Part shown: positions 1-7,779 of the stretch, one piece after another
How the letters are laid out: each line of letters begins with the position of its first letter
Numbering within the stretch: position 1 is the stretch's first letter
Assembly (NCBI RefSeq): GCF_000353285.1
Contig: NZ_KB731326.1
Coordinates: forward strand, 62,001 to 126,000
Length of the DNA: 64,000 nucleotides
Direction of reading: 5' to 3'
Origin: Leptolyngbya boryana PCC 6306
GTDB taxonomy: Bacteria; Cyanobacteriota; Cyanobacteriia; Leptolyngbyales; Leptolyngbyaceae
Notes under the pieces: model-generated
Seen by the model: the letters and a program-made list of their open reading frames with translations, nothing else
What the model was told of the DNA's origin: nothing
Databases searched by the model: none
Made by a program: the position numbers and the translations under genes

Positions 1-642
1 GGTGTTCCAAGCCTCGATCGCGCACTTCAAAGTGCAAAACACGACCTGACGATGATCATGGAGGATCAATTTCAGCCATTTTGGAAGAAGGATGGCGAGA
101 TTAAGACCTATCAGATGAATTTCCACAAGCTCCCCTGGCCGAAAAAGGAACTTGAGAAACTCGGCGGAGCGGAGGTGGAACTTCATATCACGCTTTCTTA
201 CTTTATTCAGCCCAATCCCGGAGAGCGAGGATGGACACGACGGCATTCTTACGCTTCGCACGGACTGAGATTTTCTGTGAAGAATTCGCTTGAGTCCGTT
301 CCAGAATTCAAGAAGAGAATCAACAAAGAAGCACGCGATGCTGAAGAGAGTTTAACGTCTTCTGGAAGTGACAAGGGATGGGTTCTAGGTCAGATGTTGC
401 GGGATCGCGGCTCGCTTCACTCTGATATCTGGCGTGGTACTGCGGCTGATTTGGCAACAAAAGATGCGATTGGCGTCTACCCGGTCAGTGGATGGTGGAA
501 GGAAAAACCAAATCTCGACGCTTGGAGTATGCTTGCACCTTATACGTTGATAGTTTCCATCCGTGTCCCGACAGGAGCTGACATTTACACCCCTGTTGAG
601 AACATTGTTAAGCAAACAATTGTGATTGAGAATGAGTACTAG
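1..642 (+). CDS. C-terminal part of an IetS-like S8 subtilase (cut by window edge)
   Basis: The frame is open from base 1 to the stop at 642, so the gene begins outside the window; the first ATG (52) is internal. The visible 213 residues match my memory of the C-terminal domain of large S8-family subtilases paired with an AAA ATPase: an opening GVPSLDRAL, then LPWP, then LSYFIQPNPGERGW followed by YASHGLRF. The protease domain with its Asp/His/Ser residues would lie upstream and cannot be checked. Such pairs are known as IetA/IetS, first described as a plasmid-stability pair and later listed as an anti-phage system. The ATPase partner would be expected just outside the window. The family call is from recognition of this C-terminal signature only. 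Confidence 0.55.
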   Translation, partial: GVPSLDRALQSAKHDLTMIMEDQFQPFWKKDGEIKTYQMNFHKLPWPKKELEKLGGAEVELHITLSYFIQPNPGERGWTRRHSYASHGLRFSVKNSLESVPEFKKRINKEARDAEESLTSSGSDKGWVLGQMLRDRGSLHSDIWRGTAADLATKDAIGVYPVSGWWKEKPNLDAWSMLAPYTLIVSIRVPTGADIYTPVENIVKQTIVIENEY

Positions 643-741
643 CGGTAGACGCTATTAACATTCCAAATCGCTTGAACTGTAACCCGATGTTTCTGGGTGG
701 TATCGACGTATTATGGGTAGTGGCGAGATCACTCCTCTACC

Positions 742-1743
742 ATGCGTCAGCCGATACCACAGCCACAACTGGTTATCCCTGCATCTTCCCCTGCGCTTCT
801 GCCCATCCCTGTTGCGCCTCCCACTGATGTACGGGAAACCTATGTCGAATCATTCTTGCAAGCGCGAAACATTCAGCCAAATACCGCCAAAGCTTACCGG
901 CAGGACTTGCAGACCTTCATGGAGTGGAGCGATCGTCCGTGGGGAGCCGTCACCCAGCGTCAGGTCATTCATTTCAAAACCTACCTCACCAAGGAGCGCA
1001 AGCTTGCGTCAAACTCAATCCGACGCATTCTGCGAACGCTGAGATCATTCTACGGCTGGATGGTCAAGTCGGGGCACCTGAGCATGAATCCCACGCTGGA
1101 AGTGGAGTTGCCGGAAGCCGAAGAAGCGGAGTCGCAAGAACTCCGCGATCGTGAAGTGGATCAAATTCTCGCCGCCGTGGCGCGATCGCGCTTTCCTGAA
1201 CGTAACGCCGCGATCGTGATGGCGCTGTTGCACGGAATGCGAGCTGAAGAAGTGGTCAGCCTGGACATCGGCGATTATCAGACGCGGGAGGTGGCAGGGT
1301 ACGACTCGAAGCAGCTACATATCCGTAAAGCCAAGGCGAACAGTATCGGCTGGGTGGTTCTGCTGCCGGCCGGAATAACAGTGTTTGAGAATTACCTGCG
1401 TTGGCGAACAGCGCCGCCAAGTGCAGAGCTTGCACCCGATGCCCCGATGTTCCTGTCCTACTCGAATCGCACGAAGAACGCACATCAGCGCCTGACCTAC
1501 TGGGGGATTGATGAACTGATGCAGTGGCTCAAAGCAGAGACCGGGATTGACCTGCACTCTCACCGAGGACGCCACACCTATGCGACAAACCTGATGATTC
1601 AGTACGGTGTACCGGAAGCGGAAGCAATGAAGCTGACCCGGCACCGCGATCGGCGCAGCTTCCGACGCTACACCAACAAGCAGGAAATCCACGCGGCGCA
1701 GATGACCATCCTCAAAGCCAGCGGGCAAATCCCTTCACCTTAG
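742..1743 (+). CDS. Tyrosine recombinase / phage integrase family protein
   Basis: A 333-residue site-specific recombinase. Residues 30-115 form the SAM-like core-binding domain (NTAKAYRQDLQTF, RRILRTLRSFYGW). Residues 135-325 form the catalytic domain. The active-site set is visible: Arg167 in HGMRAEE, a Lys near 196-198, His274 and Arg277 in HRGRHTYAT, His301 and the nucleophile Tyr310 in RRYTN. Length and motif order are those of XerC/D-type or integron-like enzymes. It could resolve plasmid multimers or move the neighbouring defence genes; no att sites were found. A short inverted repeat (GGTAG at 716, CTACC at 737) ends directly before the start codon. About 35 N-terminal residues are Pro-rich and poorly conserved, so a later start is possible. 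Confidence 0.9.
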   Translation: MRQPIPQPQLVIPASSPALLPIPVAPPTDVRETYVESFLQARNIQPNTAKAYRQDLQTFMEWSDRPWGAVTQRQVIHFKTYLTKERKLASNSIRRILRTLRSFYGWMVKSGHLSMNPTLEVELPEAEEAESQELRDREVDQILAAVARSRFPERNAAIVMALLHGMRAEEVVSLDIGDYQTREVAGYDSKQLHIRKAKANSIGWVVLLPAGITVFENYLRWRTAPPSAELAPDAPMFLSYSNRTKNAHQRLTYWGIDELMQWLKAETGIDLHSHRGRHTYATNLMIQYGVPEAEAMKLTRHRDRRSFRRYTNKQEIHAAQMTILKASGQIPSP

Positions 1744-2208
1744 CGGCAGGCTGCACGGTTCGGAGTGTAGGGATCGAGAGTCGTCATTCAAGGATCGAGT
1801 GGACTTTTCACCCCTCGTCCTCCTTTGTTTAGGACAACTTTGCGATCGACGGCGAGATGTGTAAGGTAGGCACTTATTTCGGCGGCTCCCATTTCGCGAG
1901 GGGGACGACGATGATGAAACTCATAAAAATCTCGAATGTATCCAAGATAAGCCTTTTCAGTTTTATCGCTGAGGTGTTCAAGACGAGCGACAGCATGAAT
2001 TTGATCGACTATCGGTTGGGCGTAACCAAGAGGTTAACGGTTGAGTGCGATCGCCAGATGTGCAAAGTTTTAGTGAAGCCCGTTAATTTTCCGGTCAACT
2101 ATAAGTGAACTTTGTACTCTTCAATGAATAAACTGTTAGAGTGCCATAGCAATAGCCTTGTAAGCTTGTTAAGCTTTACAGTTGCTTACATTCTGAGGAA
2201 GGAGCTGA
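1744..2208. other. Intergenic region, no supported gene
   Basis: The 465 bases between the recombinase and the Trypco1 gene hold one 83-codon reading frame (1857-2108) with no recognisable domain and no good ribosome site, which I do not accept as a gene. The downstream half is AT-rich and probably carries the promoter of the Trypco1/NACHT operon. No clear repeat or attachment core was seen. Confidence 0.5.
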
Positions 2209-2541
2209 ATGGATAATTTGAATCGGCTCATCGAGTATAAGCTCGATGATGGGCAGACGATTTTAGTTGAGGTAGTCGAACCAACACCAGGTGGTTTAGC
2301 GCCAGTGGGAAGAACTGCCGATACTATTGTGCAAGCTCAGAAGACGCTTTCAGAGGCTTTAGATAATGTTCGACCAGTTGCAGAGGCAATAATTGGGAAG
2401 TTATCCAACCTATCAACTCGTCCAGATGAAGTGTCTGTTGAATTCGGGGTTAAGCTGAGTGCAAAGGCAGGCGCAGTCCTGGCAGCAGCAAGTGCTGAAT
2501 GTAATTATGTTGTTAAACTGACATGGAAACATGTCAAGTAG
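2209..2541 (+). CDS. Trypsin-co-occurring domain protein (Trypco1, CU044_2847 family)
   Basis: A 110-residue soluble protein with a good ribosome site (GAAGGAG just upstream of the ATG). Features recognised: an N-terminal strand with YKLDDGQTILVEVVEP, a central amphipathic helix around ALDNVRPVAEAI, and a C-terminal EVSVEFGVKLSAKAGAV segment. I recognise these as the family called Trypco1 in work on NTP-dependent conflict systems; members sit beside trypsin-NACHT or trypsin-TIR type proteins. It precedes such a gene here by 61 bases on the same strand, so the two are likely one operon. Its role is unknown; a substrate or regulator of the protease is the usual guess. Base composition is AT-rich with no HIP1 sites, unlike most of the window. 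Confidence 0.75.
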   Translation: MDNLNRLIEYKLDDGQTILVEVVEPTPGGLAPVGRTADTIVQAQKTLSEALDNVRPVAEAIIGKLSNLSTRPDEVSVEFGVKLSAKAGAVLAAASAECNYVVKLTWKHVK

Positions 2542-2602
2542 ACAGAACTATCATCAAGACTTCCGTTCAGCAACTTATGAGTAAGGATATCGAGGCTTAA
2601 TT

Positions 2603-5473
2603 ATGGAAGAACAACTTATCAAGTCAGTTGTCTGTATTTGCAATGAGAATGGTACTCCAGAGGGCGTTGGTATTCTTGTAAGTAAGAGGCATATAGTAAC
2701 TTGTGCCCATGTAATAACAAACATAGTTGGGCATAATTTTGAAGATCGAAATAGTGATATTGAATTAAATGCTATGGTCTTCATCTATGAAAAACCTTTT
2801 CCTATCAAGGTTCGAGTGGTAGAGATATTCCCCCAGGATAATATTGATTTCGCTGGACTTGAGATTTTGACTGAGATATTTGAGAGTATTCCTCCAGTTA
2901 AATTTATAAGTAATAATTCCTTGTCAGGGGATACATTTCGGGTCTACGGTTTCCCAGACTACTACAATAACGGAGTTTGGTCATATGGTGAGATTCGTGG
3001 TAAGCAAACTGATGGTTTAATTCAAGTAGAAAGTAACCCGAACAGCGCGTACTTTATAAAGAAAGGCTTTAGTGGTTCGCCTGTATGGAATGATGACCTT
3101 CAGGGATGGGTTGGAATCATAAATAAAGCTGATGCACTTCGTGGTGCAACTATGATTTCTGCATCTACTCTTCGCCAATGTTGGACTCAGGTTATTGAGT
3201 TAATTGCTACATCTGAGTCACAGTATCTTTCTCAGTTGGTTGAGGATCTACAATGCTTTGCAGGAATTGTTGCATATGAACCTCCTGCTATCACTATAAG
3301 GGTCAAAGCAGGTAAGCCGCAACCTCATATCAAGCATGGGATTAAATGGTCGAGTGAGTTTAGCGATGTAGAATCAAGCGCACGTATTGATGATGGTTAT
3401 CTGATCACAGATACCAAAGTAGGAATTGAAGAAATTCTTCCTGTGCATTCACGATTCATTCTCTTAGGAGATTTGGGAAGCGGAAAAACTACTTCATTGC
3501 AACACATCACAATAAAGCTAGCACAAGCACGTTTGAAAAGTGGTAAGGGTACTATACCGCTTTTTGTGGATCTCTCTGATGAATGGATTAGACCACAGAC
3601 AATCGACAATAAAAACACTAGTTACTTAGAAGGTTTCAGAAACCTTCTAGAAAAGAATTGGAATTTGGAAACCCCACTTGATGAAATGCTATCAAATGGA
3701 AAAGTGATAGTTTTTCTCGACGGGCTTAATGAGATGGGTGTAGATAAGCTCGAAAAGGTTAACGCAGTTAGAAGCTGGATTCAAGGGCAGCGTAGTCCAA
3801 GATATGTGGTTGTCGCTTGTCGAGACACAGCATACACCAGTGAACTAGATTTAGGATTACCAACAGCTTATATCGGTAAGCTTAAAATAGATGCTTGGGA
3901 ACTAATCGCTACTAAGTTAATCCAGCATCTTATTGATGAGGGGCAGGGGTCTCAACTTGGGGTAAGTGATTTTGTAGAGGCAGTTCGTAATCAGCATGAA
4001 CTGAAAAGTATTTTAGATAAACCCTACTTTATTGAGCGTTTAGTAAAAATCTATGTAAGTAGTGGACAAGTTCCTAATACAGAGGCTTTGATCTTAGATG
4101 ACTTTGCGAATACTGTATGGAAGCGAGAGAGACAGCAACAGAATAAATTGCCGGAATTTTCTATCATGCAGGTAATGCTGGGGCATTTAGCTTTTTTATT
4201 GCTCTCACGTCAAAAAGTATCACTTGACTATAAGGAAATTGTGAAAGAAGCAGTTGGGCTTCTTGGTTGGTTATTTAAACGTGAAGAGTTGACGAACTTA
4301 AACCTTGTTATTAATGCAGCGGTACATGCCAGTTTGTTGAGACAAGAAGGTGCTTATTACAGATTTTCAGATGAATTTTTCAGAGACTATTTCGCTGCGA
4401 CATACATGATGGTTAATCCTTCAAAAGCAATCCCTTCGCCAAAGGCTGATAGCAGCAATTTATCAGAGGTATGGCAACAGCCAGTAAAATATTTTCACCA
4501 GTTACTTCCTACGGAAGACACTAAATTAATCGAACTCCTCAAGAGAGTAATACCATGTAATCCCGTTATTGCTGTAGATTCAATTTTGAATTCAGAGTCA
4601 CGATTGAGACATAACGATTTTGTTGTTGGTCAATTACTAAACTTACTGAAGACTAACTATCCATCTTCTCTTGAAAACTCACTATTATTAGCTTTCAAGA
4701 AAATTGGTTCACACTCACATTCTCAAATTATTCAAGCACTCGCCGATAAAAATGAGAACTTCCAACAGAAAACTTATCTTGCACGACTTGCTGGAGAGTT
4801 AAGGATTCGAGAAGCAACTCCAGTTCTTGTAGAAATTGTTCAACGTGAAGATTTTTACAGAGGCAAAATACGTTCATTGCAAGAAGAAAAAACTCGTCTT
4901 GAAAATAAGTCAGATAATCAGAAGTTGAAAGAAAATCTTAGAGTTGGACTAGGTGTTGCTGCATTAACAGCATTTAAGTTCGGTTTAGCTATTCTCTCAG
5001 GCAATCCAGCGACGCTAAATACTGCTGCAAGCTCGTTTAAGGAAGTTGGTCCTATGGCGTACCATCAACTTAACAATCAGAACCAGCAACCTATTCGTGA
5101 ATTAGCGACAAAAATAGAAGCATTAAATAATGGACCTTTGAAACTTATAAATGCTGCCAAGTTAGCCTTAAATCTATTAGCAAAACCTGTTGAGAAGAAC
5201 AAAGAGAAATCTGCACAGGAAAGCCGAACTCAATTCGATGCTGAGGGTGAAATTAGATTGAATTGGTATGAGATGCAAAATGGTACAGAGAGAAGAGTGG
5301 GCTTTAATAGTGAGACCTTTACTATTCGTATTCCTCCAGGTGGAGAGCCGGGTAGAGTAATCAGAGTTTTAGGAAAAGGGTCTGTTGATCCGCACAATCA
5401 ACAACGTGGCAACCTTTACTTGGTGATTGTTGCGGACAGTAGCACTTCAGATCAGCAAATTGCTACAAATTAG
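2603..5473 (+). CDS. Trypsin-NACHT STAND ATPase with C-terminal DnaJ-like domain
   Basis: A 956-residue multidomain conflict protein. Residues 1-200 are a chymotrypsin-fold protease with the full triad: His36 (TCAHV), Asp82 (NIDFAGLEI) and Ser157 (GFSGSPVW). Residues about 280-480 are a NACHT NTPase with Walker A GDLGSGKTT (about 288-296) and Walker B VIVFLDGLNEM (about 369-379). A helical, HEAT-like region follows to about 800, then a hydrophobic or helical patch. Residues about 880-945 match the C-terminal client-binding domain of DnaJ (TIRIPPGGEPG, then LGKG, then GNLYLVIV). Known relatives sense infection and release an effector; here the protease is the likely effector and the chaperone-like tail a sensor. 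The gene is AT-rich with no HIP1 sites, suggesting recent acquisition. See the next entry: the same frame continues past the stop into an Hsp70 domain. Confidence 0.9.
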   Translation: MEEQLIKSVVCICNENGTPEGVGILVSKRHIVTCAHVITNIVGHNFEDRNSDIELNAMVFIYEKPFPIKVRVVEIFPQDNIDFAGLEILTEIFESIPPVKFISNNSLSGDTFRVYGFPDYYNNGVWSYGEIRGKQTDGLIQVESNPNSAYFIKKGFSGSPVWNDDLQGWVGIINKADALRGATMISASTLRQCWTQVIELIATSESQYLSQLVEDLQCFAGIVAYEPPAITIRVKAGKPQPHIKHGIKWSSEFSDVESSARIDDGYLITDTKVGIEEILPVHSRFILLGDLGSGKTTSLQHITIKLAQARLKSGKGTIPLFVDLSDEWIRPQTIDNKNTSYLEGFRNLLEKNWNLETPLDEMLSNGKVIVFLDGLNEMGVDKLEKVNAVRSWIQGQRSPRYVVVACRDTAYTSELDLGLPTAYIGKLKIDAWELIATKLIQHLIDEGQGSQLGVSDFVEAVRNQHELKSILDKPYFIERLVKIYVSSGQVPNTEALILDDFANTVWKRERQQQNKLPEFSIMQVMLGHLAFLLLSRQKVSLDYKEIVKEAVGLLGWLFKREELTNLNLVINAAVHASLLRQEGAYYRFSDEFFRDYFAATYMMVNPSKAIPSPKADSSNLSEVWQQPVKYFHQLLPTEDTKLIELLKRVIPCNPVIAVDSILNSESRLRHNDFVVGQLLNLLKTNYPSSLENSLLLAFKKIGSHSHSQIIQALADKNENFQQKTYLARLAGELRIREATPVLVEIVQREDFYRGKIRSLQEEKTRLENKSDNQKLKENLRVGLGVAALTAFKFGLAILSGNPATLNTAASSFKEVGPMAYHQLNNQNQQPIRELATKIEALNNGPLKLINAAKLALNLLAKPVEKNKEKSAQESRTQFDAEGEIRLNWYEMQNGTERRVGFNSETFTIRIPPGGEPGRVIRVLGKGSVDPHNQQRGNLYLVIVADSSTSDQQIATN

Positions 5474-5829
5474 GGAGTCACTCAGGAAATACTAGGGGTT
5501 GAAACAATTGGTGGTGTTATGACACCAATAATTTTACGGGATACTCCTCTACCTACTCAAAAGGTAGAAATTTTCAGCACGGCGGTAGATGGGCAAAGCA
5601 ATATAGAAATACACGTATTAAGAGCCAATCAAAAATTTACTCACGAGAATATTAGCCTTGGTACATTTCGTCTTGGTGGGATTCGACCAGCACCAAAAGG
5701 GATTCCTCAGATTGAAGTAACGTTTACTGTCAACATAGATGGATTCCTATTTTTTCTGCTAGAGACCTAATCGCTGGCAACGAGTATGGCGCGACAACAT
5801 GCAAAACAAGTCAATTTCGAGTCGTCTGA
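5474..5829 (+). pseudogene. Hsp70 (DnaK) substrate-binding domain, in frame with the NACHT gene but separated by TAG, then frameshifted
   Basis: Directly after the TAG at 5471-5473, in the same frame, the translation reads [17 protein letters not shown], then a stretch containing [28 protein letters not shown] and PQIEVTF. This is the beta domain of DnaK (canonical LGIETLGGVMT, IPTKKSEIFSTA, LGTFxLx[17 protein letters not shown]). The homology starts within a few codons of the stop, before the first ATG (5519), so a separate start would miss conserved strands. At the T6 run 5750-5755 the frame is lost; adding one base gives [15 protein letters not shown], the expected DnaK continuation, which then decays and stops at 5829. 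I read this as the lost tail of a protease-NACHT-DnaJ-DnaK fusion, or a split or read-through product. If translated alone, it would be an 83-residue orphan domain from 5519 to 5770. Confidence 0.7.
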
Positions 5830-5990
5830 GCGATGCTGTTGCAGAACATAATATTGGCTGAAGTGCTTTTTCGACAAGAGTTACAGCGATTACGGTCTAA
5901 ATGAAAATGTATTGATCAAAGATAGGGAACGTTCAGATCTAGACCTCGATCTGTTTCGATCTCTACACGGAGCGTAGCGCTTACGCCTTC

Positions 5991-6016
5991 GGTTCGCGGG
6001 TATACCTCCACGAACC
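5991..6016. repeat. 26-bp dispersed hairpin, copy 1
   Basis: GGTTCG...CGAACC palindrome with imperfect inner arms. First of eight copies of a 26-bp element with consensus NGTTCGCGGGA-N4-TCCCGCGAACN. This copy is intergenic, in a 280-base stretch between the Hsp70 remnant and the next gene that otherwise shows no gene. Confidence 0.7.
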
Positions 6017-6108
6017 GGGAAAAAGCATCTGCTTGCAGGCAGCAGTTTTGAGTTGCGCTTTCTCGCCGTCGATCGCATATCAAATGCAACGCCTTAAGGG
6101 AGTGCATC

Positions 6109-6387
6109 GTGATGGAAGCGCAACGCGAAGAACTGATTGACTTGATTAAGAACGCGGACAGCGCCTTGTCAGACGTATTCAAACCCACGATGCTTTCATG
6201 GCTTGAAGCTGGAGATCTATCTTTGTCAGCATTGTTAAAAAAGACTCAGCACGCGCTTAAACAGGCCCAGGAACTTGAAGAATTCCTGCAAGAAGTGGGC
6301 AAGAAAAATCCGCACGGGATCTACCCGACTTTGCAGGAATCATACCCTGATCATTTGACTGTGGATGGAACGGCTGCGGTGAATTAA
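6109..6387 (+). CDS. Small hypothetical protein, helical
   Basis: A 92-residue acidic, mostly helical protein (EELIDLIKNADSAL, ALLKKTQHALKQAQ). I do not recognise a family. The start is GTG 6109 or ATG 6112; an AAGGG at 6096 fits either. It converges with the small gene on the opposite strand, overlapping its end by 4 bases. Composition is typical of the plasmid. Confidence 0.5.
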   Translation: MMEAQREELIDLIKNADSALSDVFKPTMLSWLEAGDLSLSALLKKTQHALKQAQELEEFLQEVGKKNPHGIYPTLQESYPDHLTVDGTAAVN

Positions 6388-6632
6388 CCGCCTGACTTGA
6401 TCAATTCTTCAGCATCAGATTTTGAGAGTAGTCCGATCGCGCTCAGCTCGTGAATGACGGCTTGACGCAGAAACGCCGCTTTATTGGGCATCGCATCCAC
6501 GATCGCTTCAACGTTAATCGGCGCGACAGGCAGCTTGGTGCCCGTGATGCGATCGGAAAGCACGACCGTGGATTCCCGTTTAAATTGATGTTGTTTAAAC
6601 CGTTCGGTCTGTGTAGGCTTTGGATTGCTCAT
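6384..6632 (-). CDS. Small protein with a ribbon-helix-helix-like C-terminal half
   Basis: An 82-residue protein. Residues 1-30 are basic and polar; residues about 40-75 (NVEAIVDAMPNKAAFLRQAVIHEL) have the spacing of a ribbon-helix-helix second helix, as in plasmid repressors. It is transcribed divergently from the membrane protein gene at 6823, and the space between holds two 20-bp direct repeats of the CCGYGTTACRCGG operator class. That position fits an autoregulatory DNA-binding protein, which is inference. Similar RHH-like genes sit beside the same operators at 26.1 kb. Confidence 0.5.
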   Translation of the reverse strand: MSNPKPTQTERFKQHQFKRESTVVLSDRITGTKLPVAPINVEAIVDAMPNKAAFLRQAVIHELSAIGLLSKSDAEELIKSGG

Positions 6633-6663
6633 TTTATTGGTCTTGTGTCTTTCTATGATTGTA

Positions 6664-6734
6664 TTCCCTCGTTATCCTGTGAATCACATTGTAAAGCTTT
6701 GTTAAAACGCTGCTATTCCCGCGTTACCCTGCGA
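6664..6734. promoter_or_regulatory. Operator pair O1 (two 20-bp direct repeats)
   Basis: Two copies of ATTCCCKCGTTAYCCTGYGA, at 6664-6683 and 6715-6734, lie in the divergent promoter region between the genes at 6632 (minus) and 6823 (plus). The core CGTTAYCC resembles the CCGYGTTACRCGG operators found at 20.2, 22.4, 26.2 and 33.7 kb, but spacing here is 51 bp, not 21. Between them is TGTAAAGCTTTGTT, also present beside the operators at 33.7 kb. Confidence 0.5.
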
Positions 6735-6822
6735 TAGACTGATTTCATTCGAGAGCCATTCGTTTCAAGTTGTCGCTCTCGATCAGGACCCGCTACACCC
6801 TGTAATTTTTGGAGAATTGAAG

Positions 6823-7353
6823 ATGTTGGAAATGATTGATTCCGCTCTAACCTACGCGGCAGTAGGCGTCTTGGTTCTAGGATTTTTGTATTTTGCGATT
6901 AGTTTTGTACTGTTTTGCAATCAGCAAGCTGATGCCCAATTGAAAGCGCGCGCAACGGCGAAAGTAAGCGCTACAGAACCAGCAAACGCAGATGTCGGTG
7001 TTTCAGATGAACCTGCGGCCGCAATCGACCATCCTCAAAGTTTGCCAAGTTCCGATCTCACAACTGACTCTCGTGACGTTGAGAACACGATCGCGGATAG
7101 CTCTGCTGAAACAAACACACAAGAACGCGATCGCACTGTTTCAGAGTTGCCATTGTCCACTGAAACTGATCATGTCAATAGTTTGTCTGAATCTGATTGT
7201 TCGTTAGATGGTGTTCGTCGCTATACGCTGCATGGGCGCACGGTTGTCAGAGTATCAGATGTTAAAAGTACCGTTCCCGACCATGTGAGACGCTACACGT
7301 TGCATAGCAAGAAGGTGGTTCGAGTTGAGGATTTGCAGGCTCAGTTGCTTTGA
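6823..7353 (+). CDS. Single-pass membrane protein with a duplicated C-terminal motif
   Basis: A 176-residue protein counted from ATG 6823, chosen because GGAG at 6811 is 8 bases upstream; TTG 6817 is less likely. Residues about 12-32 form one transmembrane helix (AVGVLVLGFLYFAISFVLF). A polar, Ser/Asp-rich linker follows. The C-terminus carries two copies of a 16-residue unit, RRYTLHGRTVVRVSDV and RRYTLHSKKVVRVEDL, separated by about ten residues. The repeat looks like a short binding motif held away from the membrane. No family recognised. The gene sits behind operator pair O1. Confidence 0.6.
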   Translation: MLEMIDSALTYAAVGVLVLGFLYFAISFVLFCNQQADAQLKARATAKVSATEPANADVGVSDEPAAAIDHPQSLPSSDLTTDSRDVENTIADSSAETNTQERDRTVSELPLSTETDHVNSLSESDCSLDGVRRYTLHGRTVVRVSDVKSTVPDHVRRYTLHSKKVVRVEDLQAQLL

Positions 7354-7691
7354 TTTCTTGTGGCACTTTGGGAAAGGGGTTCGATGGAGGAGATCCTCGA
7401 ACCTTCCTTTTCCTGAACAGTATCGAATGTCGCTTCGCATTCTTGATCATACTGGGCTGCAAAATACTGTGTCACTTCGTAATGCACGCTTAACGGCACA
7501 TAATATTCTTTATGGGTAAACACAAAGACGCCCTGCCTTTCAGCTACGGTTTGCGACACAATCAAACCTTTCTTTTCTAGAGAATCAAGGGTCTTCTGTG
7601 CGTAGCCGCGTCCTGTGTCGCCGCAGTAGATGGAACCTAAAGCCTCTTTCTGTTTGTTGGAAAGACGCGATAAACCAGAACTGTCATTCAT
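7341..7691 (-). CDS. Winged-helix-like small protein
   Basis: A 116-residue protein from ATG 7691, chosen over the upstream GTG because GAAAGG lies 7-8 bases before it. Residues 8-45 (LSNKQKEALGSIYCG, YAQKTLDSLEKKGLI) look like a winged helix-turn-helix: a helix pair with the typical LEKKGLI turn before the wing. It may be a transcription regulator of a neighbouring operon. Its last codons overlap the end of the membrane protein gene by 13 bases and contain 26-bp hairpin copy 2, which suggests the C-terminus was altered by that element. Confidence 0.5.
   Translation of the reverse strand: MNDSSGLSRLSNKQKEALGSIYCGDTGRGYAQKTLDSLEKKGLIVSQTVAERQGVFVFTHKEYYVPLSVHYEVTQYFAAQYDQECEATFDTVQEKEGSRISSIEPLSQSATRNQSN
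7378..7403. repeat. 26-bp dispersed hairpin, copy 2
   Basis: GGTTCGATGGA-N4-TCCTCGAACC form of the element, with near-perfect arms. It lies inside the 3' end of the winged-helix gene (minus strand), the only copy seen within a reading frame. Confidence 0.65.
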
Positions 7692-7779
7692 CGTGTGACC
7701 TTTCACCCAGCATCAATGGTTTGATGCAGCGGTTGGTATTTGAGAACCCTTTTCCCCATTGAGGTATAACTTTGGCAGC

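Noticed and set aside
1857-2108. 83-codon reading frame after the recombinase
   Set aside because: No ribosome site, no recognisable pattern, and it covers a region that should hold promoters.
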